A DNA stretch of 64,000 nucleotides, from contig NZ_FQZQ01000017.1 of the NCBI RefSeq assembly GCF_900142085.1, forward strand, positions 32,197-96,196, in the 5' to 3' direction. This document shows positions 60,675 to 64,000 of the stretch, piece after piece; the stretch's first letter is position 1; each line of letters begins with the position of its first letter. A program made the position numbers and the translations under genes. Origin of the DNA: Shimia gijangensis (GTDB taxonomy: Bacteria; Pseudomonadota; Alphaproteobacteria; Rhodobacterales; Rhodobacteraceae). Under the pieces are notes generated by a model. It searched no databases. It had not been told where the DNA came from and saw only the letters and a program-made list of their open reading frames with translations.

Positions 60675-62113
60675 GCCTTTGGACCGCTACAGAAGCCGCA
60701 CAAGCCACGGGTGGGCGCGCGATTGGCGACTGGACCGTAAACGGCGTTTCCATCGACACGCGCACGATTGAGCCGGGGGACTTGTTCGTGGCCCTCAAGG
60801 CCGCGCGAGACGGGCACGAGTTTGTCGCGCAGGCGCTCAAAAAGGGTGCAGCAGCGGCTTTGGTCACACATGTTCCTGAAGGAGTGACGACCGATGCACC
60901 ACTTTTGATTGTTGAGAACGTTCTTGCCGCATTGGAAGCCTTAGGGCAGGCAGCACGCGCACGCACGAATGCGCGTGTCGTGGCCGTGACCGGCTCAGTT
61001 GGTAAAACCTCGACCAAGGAAATGCTGCGGGCCATTCTTTCGGGGCAGGGGAAAACCCATGCTTCGGTGGCCAGCTACAACAACCATTGGGGTGTGCCGC
61101 TGACTTTGGCACGGATGCCAATCGAGACCGAGTTTGCCGTCATCGAGATTGGTATGAACCACCCCGGCGAAATCGGACCCTTGGCAAAAATGGCTCGCCC
61201 GCATGTTGGGTTGATCACAACGGTTGCAGCCGTGCACCTTGAAGCCTTTGAAAACGTTGAAGAGATCGCGACCGAGAAAGCCGCCATCCTTGAAGGGCTT
61301 GAACCCGGCGGCGTGGCCGTTTTGCCCGCGGATATTGAGACAGCGCATGTGTTGGCCGAGGCGGCGCAAAATCACGGCGCAAAGATCGAACAGTTTGGCG
61401 AAACCGCGCCAGACTGGACCTTGGGCAAAGTGACCCTCAAGGGCAACACCACGGTGGCACAGGCCAAAGTTGAGGGCGCGCCTCTGGTCTTCAAGATCAA
61501 CTCGGCGGGCCGTCATTTTGCGATGAATGCTCTGGGCGCGCTGGCAGCAACCCAGGCGCTGGGGGCTGATCTGGCGATTGCAGCGTCTGATCTGGGGCGT
61601 TGGGTACCCTACACGGGGCGCGGTGCCCGTGAAGTTATCTATCTGGACCCGGTGGAGATTGATCGCACTCTGGATCTGATTGATGACGCTTACAATGCCA
61701 ACCCGACCTCATTGGGTGCGGCGCTGGACGTTTTGGCGGCTGCTGAGACGACCGATGGCGTTGGGCGGATCGGCAAAGGACGGCGGATCGCTTTTGTCGG
61801 CGACATGAAAGAGCTGGGACCGCAGGAAAATCAGATGCACGCAGATATGGCCACGCATGACGCGATAACATCTGTCGATGTGGTTCATTGTGTCGGCCCC
61901 TTGATGCGCCATATGTACGACGCACTTCCGTTGGACAAACGTGGCAGTTGGGTGACCACCAGCGAGGAGATCGCGAAAGACATTCGCCATCTGGTGGACG
62001 CAGGCGATTCTGTGCTGGCGAAGGGCTCTTTGTCGATGGGATTGGCAAAGGTTGTTGACGCGATCCGCAAACTGGGTCATCCCGCCCCGCAATCAGATAA
62101 CGAGGACGCATAA
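60671..62113 (+). CDS. murF: UDP-MurNAc-tripeptide--D-Ala-D-Ala ligase MurF
   Basis: Mur ligase of 480 residues completing the pentapeptide. ATP loop [13 protein letters not shown] (near 112-124), [14 protein letters not shown], and DAYNANPTS near 337. Starts 4 bp inside murE and ends one base inside mraY, so expression is translationally coupled. Confidence 0.98.
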   Translation: MSLWTATEAAQATGGRAIGDWTVNGVSIDTRTIEPGDLFVALKAARDGHEFVAQALKKGAAAALVTHVPEGVTTDAPLLIVENVLAALEALGQAARARTNARVVAVTGSVGKTSTKEMLRAILSGQGKTHASVASYNNHWGVPLTLARMPIETEFAVIEIGMNHPGEIGPLAKMARPHVGLITTVAAVHLEAFENVEEIATEKAAILEGLEPGGVAVLPADIETAHVLAEAAQNHGAKIEQFGETAPDWTLGKVTLKGNTTVAQAKVEGAPLVFKINSAGRHFAMNALGALAATQALGADLAIAASDLGRWVPYTGRGAREVIYLDPVEIDRTLDLIDDAYNANPTSLGAALDVLAAAETTDGVGRIGKGRRIAFVGDMKELGPQENQMHADMATHDAITSVDVVHCVGPLMRHMYDALPLDKRGSWVTTSEEIAKDIRHLVDAGDSVLAKGSLSMGLAKVVDAIRKLGHPAPQSDNEDA

Positions 62114-63195
62114 TGCTGTATTGGCTGACCGAGCTTTCGGATGGCGGGGACTTTTTCAACCTGTTCCGCTATATCACTTTCCGCGCCGGCGGAGCGTTCC
62201 TGACGGCCTTGCTTTTTGGGTTCCTGTTTGGGCGTCCGTTGATCAACGTGCTGCGCCGCAAGCAAGGCAAAGGCCAGCCGATCCGTGATGATGGCCCCGA
62301 AGGGCATTTCGCCAAGGCTGGCACACCGACCATGGGGGGGTTGCTGATCGTGGGGGCTTTGCTCACGTCAACCTTGCTGTGGGCGCGTCTGGACAATGGC
62401 TTTGTCTGGCTGGTGCTGTTCGTGACGATGGCTTACGGCCTGATCGGCTTTGCGGATGACTATGCCAAAGTGTCCAAACAGAACACGGATGGCGTTTCGG
62501 GCAAGCTGCGGCTGGCCATCGGCTTTGTGATCGCAGCCATCGCGGCGTGGTGGGCAACGGTGTTGCAGCCCGAGGCGATGCAGATGCATCTGGCGCTGCC
62601 GTTCGTCAAAGATACCCTTATAAACTTGGGCTTTTTCTTTGTACCCTTTGCGATGATCGTCATTGTGGGCGCGGCCAATTCGGTCAACCTGACAGACGGT
62701 CTGGACGGTCTTGCCATCATGCCTGTGATGATTGCTGCGGGCACTTTGGGCATCATTGCCTATGCGGTGGGACGGGTCGATTTCACCGACTATCTGGACC
62801 TGCATTACGTTCCGGGCACCGGTGAAATCCTGATCTTTACCGCCGGGATTGCGGGCGGCGGATTGGGCTTTTTGTGGTACAACGCGCCCCCTGCCGCCGT
62901 GTTCATGGGCGACACAGGTTCCTTGGCTTTGGGCGGTGCTTTGGGGGCGATTGCGGTCGCGACAAAACACGAACTGGTGCTGGGCATCGTGGGTGGTTTG
63001 TTTGTGGTGGAAGCCCTGTCTGTGATCATCCAAGTGCTCTATTTCAAACGCACGGGAAAACGCGTTTTCCTGATGGCCCCGATCCATCACCATTACGAGA
63101 AAAAAGGCTGGTCCGAGCCGCAGATCGTGATCCGGTTCTGGATCATTTCGCTGATTTTGGCGATGATCGGTCTGGCCACGCTGAAAATCCGCTAA
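62113..63195 (+). CDS. mraY: Phospho-MurNAc-pentapeptide translocase MraY
   Basis: Ten-helix membrane enzyme of 360 residues that makes lipid I. Motifs [19 protein letters not shown] (catalytic Asp pair), [12 protein letters not shown] and [13 protein letters not shown] are all present. Last gene of the conserved cluster in view; murD normally follows, but here a 210-bp gap and accessory genes come next. Confidence 0.99.
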   Translation: MLYWLTELSDGGDFFNLFRYITFRAGGAFLTALLFGFLFGRPLINVLRRKQGKGQPIRDDGPEGHFAKAGTPTMGGLLIVGALLTSTLLWARLDNGFVWLVLFVTMAYGLIGFADDYAKVSKQNTDGVSGKLRLAIGFVIAAIAAWWATVLQPEAMQMHLALPFVKDTLINLGFFFVPFAMIVIVGAANSVNLTDGLDGLAIMPVMIAAGTLGIIAYAVGRVDFTDYLDLHYVPGTGEILIFTAGIAGGGLGFLWYNAPPAAVFMGDTGSLALGGALGAIAVATKHELVLGIVGGLFVVEALSVIIQVLYFKRTGKRVFLMAPIHHHYEKKGWSEPQIVIRFWIISLILAMIGLATLKIR

Positions 63196-63207
63196 GCCAC
63201 GAAAAGA

Positions 63208-63262
63208 GGCGTTTTGTCCGGTTTGTACAAAGTTTCCGGGGGCAAATATCCGTTTTGTACAA
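63208..63262 (-). repeat. Copy 2 of the 54-bp TTGTACAAA element (reverse orientation)
   Basis: Reading the minus strand: TTGTACAAAACGG, then 19 bases, TTGTACAAACCGG, then ACAAAACGCC. Repeat spacing is 32 bp against 31 in copy 1. One palindrome is again the full GTTTTGTACAAAAC (63252-63265). Also conserved are TATTT after the first repeat and CAAAACGCC after the second. It starts 13 bp past the mraY stop and ends 144 bp before the small gene pair. Confidence 0.75.
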
Positions 63263-63405
63263 AACTGGTTGCTAACCCTTCGTTAGGATTTGCACCGAAA
63301 ACGCTGCCTGTCGTGCGGTGAAGTAACCCACTTACAAGAGAGGTTAAGGCTTTCTTGTTGCCAACGATCTGCTAACTTAATCACAGGTTGAAATGAGGTG
63401 GCGGA

Positions 63406-63612
63406 ATGCAAGGTTCGGTGTTTGACTATTGGCAGGCGATTGTAGGTCTGATTGCGGTGATTGGCGTTTGGATCGCGTGGAGGCAATTTAAAGGCGGTTC
63501 AACCAAGACCCAAAACACGATCAGCCACGGCGATCGGAACACGCAGAGTGGCGGTGCTGGATCGACCGAGAACTCAGTCGAACACGGAGACGATAACCAG
63601 CAGAGTGGATGA
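63406..63612 (+). CDS. Small membrane protein with two amyloid-like repeat motifs
   Basis: Protein of 68 residues, unrecognised by name. One N-terminal transmembrane helix (about 9-26, followed by WRQFK), then two copies of N-x-[IV]-x-x-G-D-x-N-x-Q-S-G at 37-49 and 56-68, 19 residues apart. The plan (membrane-disrupting or anchoring helix plus C-terminal short repeats) resembles effectors that carry HET-s/BASS-type amyloid signalling motifs. GAGGTGG ribosome site ahead. Its stop overlaps the next gene by 4 bp (ATGA). Function is inference only. Confidence 0.6.
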   Translation: MQGSVFDYWQAIVGLIAVIGVWIAWRQFKGGSTKTQNTISHGDRNTQSGGAGSTENSVEHGDDNQQSG

Positions 63613-63977
63613 CTGTGCTCGGGCCTAAGACCGGAAATAAGATTGAGAGTGGCGACGGCAATATACAAGCTGGTGGGAATGTAGGTATTGAGCCTGCACG
63701 GCACGAACGCATGCTTCAGGAAGCCCGTGATGAACTGAGGGTCGACCTTGAAGCGAAATTTGCTGAGGCCAAGCGGGCAGATACTGCGGAACGCGAAGTT
63801 CTCGATCTGAAGATTGAAGTGCTTCAAGGCAAGATTGCAGAGTATGAAAAACGACTGGCGAATCCGGAGGTGGCTTTCCGAGAATTTCAGCGGACGAACC
63901 AAGACCTAAAGCTACGCGCTTTTAACCTGATGCATACCCGGCCTCGCAAAAGTAGTTCCAGCATTCTTGCGGTGTGA
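63609..63977 (+). CDS. N-terminal repeat motif plus coiled-coil protein, probably truncated by an IS
   Basis: Open frame of 122 codons. Residues 10-22 repeat the same motif as the upstream protein (N-K-I-E-S-G-D-G-N-I-Q-A-G), followed by a heptad-like charged coiled coil (about 31-85). From about base 63905 on, the sequence belongs to the 3' end of an IS630-type transposase on the other strand, so the last 20 or so residues are not native. Related proteins I recall continue into TPR repeats after such a coiled coil; that part would lie beyond the insertion. Translationally coupled to the 68-residue gene. Confidence 0.55.
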   Translation: MTVLGPKTGNKIESGDGNIQAGGNVGIEPARHERMLQEARDELRVDLEAKFAEAKRADTAEREVLDLKIEVLQGKIAEYEKRLANPEVAFREFQRTNQDLKLRAFNLMHTRPRKSSSSILAV

Positions 63978-64000
63978 ACATGTCGCAGACTTCGGCCAAT
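63922..64000 (-). mobile_element. IS630-family transposase, C-terminal end (runs off window)
   Basis: The minus strand from 63999 to the stop at 63922-63924 reads 25 residues beginning LAEVCDMFTPQECWNYF and ending EAGYASG. This matches the C-terminal signature of IS630-family transposases (LFTPxECxNYFxxAGY). The element's terminal repeat should lie a few to some tens of bases further left (about 63905-63921); TA dinucleotides at 63907 and 63913 are candidate insertion points. Start and other end are outside the window. Confidence 0.72.

Noticed and set aside
1..64000. tRNA genes, rRNA genes, CRISPR arrays
   Set aside because: No T-arm/acceptor pattern, rRNA segment or regularly spaced direct repeats were recognised by reading both strands.

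Overview
The window is a chromosomal segment of an alphaproteobacterium, most likely a marine Rhodobacterales (Roseobacter-group) bacterium. The reasons are a complete Paracoccus-type sox cluster in the order soxTRS / soxVWXYZABCDEF, an aa3 cytochrome oxidase operon with ctaB, ctaG and SURF1, an NDUFA12 homologue, Rhodobacterales-style MraZ and FtsL proteins, and a moderately GC-rich base composition. No tRNA, rRNA or CRISPR was found. Genus cannot be decided from the sequence alone.

Layout. 1-1497: lipoprotein-export ABC transporter (lolC 5'-truncated by the window edge, lolD). 1510-4366: a small DMT-type permease, a hotdog thioesterase, three tandem monohaem c-type cytochromes (two with lipoprotein signals) and a 3-methyladenine glycosylase. 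4448-16458: the sulfur-oxidation region. soxT, soxR and soxS are on the minus strand; soxVWXYZA and soxBCDEF are on the plus strand, separated by an intrinsic terminator after soxA. Three copies of an inverted repeat, AAATTCA-N6-TGAAT, stand in front of soxX, soxB and soxC and are the best candidates for SoxR operators. The genes encode complete thiosulfate oxidation: SoxXA loads the substrate onto SoxYZ, SoxB hydrolyses sulfate off, SoxCD oxidises the sulfane sulfur, and SoxV/SoxW/SoxS supply thiol reduction.

16813-24951: clpP-clpX, complex I accessory protein, MlaD-like protein, DUF2155 protein, aat, accC-accB, a PAS-LuxR regulator and a 3-oxoacid CoA-transferase pair. 25090-30924: topA, a small secreted protein, dprA and tldD. 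31109-38553: cytochrome c oxidase operon (ctaC, ctaB, a 53-residue protein, ctaG, ctaE), then a tightly overlapping SURF1-thrC-M16 peptidase-GNAT set. A probable FnrL box and a leader terminator lie between tldD and ctaC. 38649-54315: metabolic and housekeeping genes (FAD dehydrogenase, apt, LysE exporter, mtnP, a proline-racemase relative lacking both catalytic thiols, SulP transporter, GST, acetyltransferases, EcsC, ptsP, lysC, SDR, DUF1178, Nudix).

54442-63195: a decayed GFA-family gene, a long leader with MraZ-like TGGGA boxes and a strong hairpin, then the division/cell-wall cluster mraZ-rsmH-ftsL-ftsI-murE-murF-mraY. Where murD would be expected after mraY, the cluster is interrupted by two translationally coupled small genes that share a repeated N-x-[IV]-x-x-G-D-x-N-x-Q-[SA]-G motif, reminiscent of amyloid-signalling motifs. 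The second gene runs into the 3' end of an IS630-family transposase at the window edge. A 54-bp non-coding element with two TTGTACAAA palindromes lies just after mraY, and a second copy lies in the opposite orientation upstream of clpP, 46.6 kb away. The motif-sharing gene pair and this duplicated element are the most likely undescribed features here.
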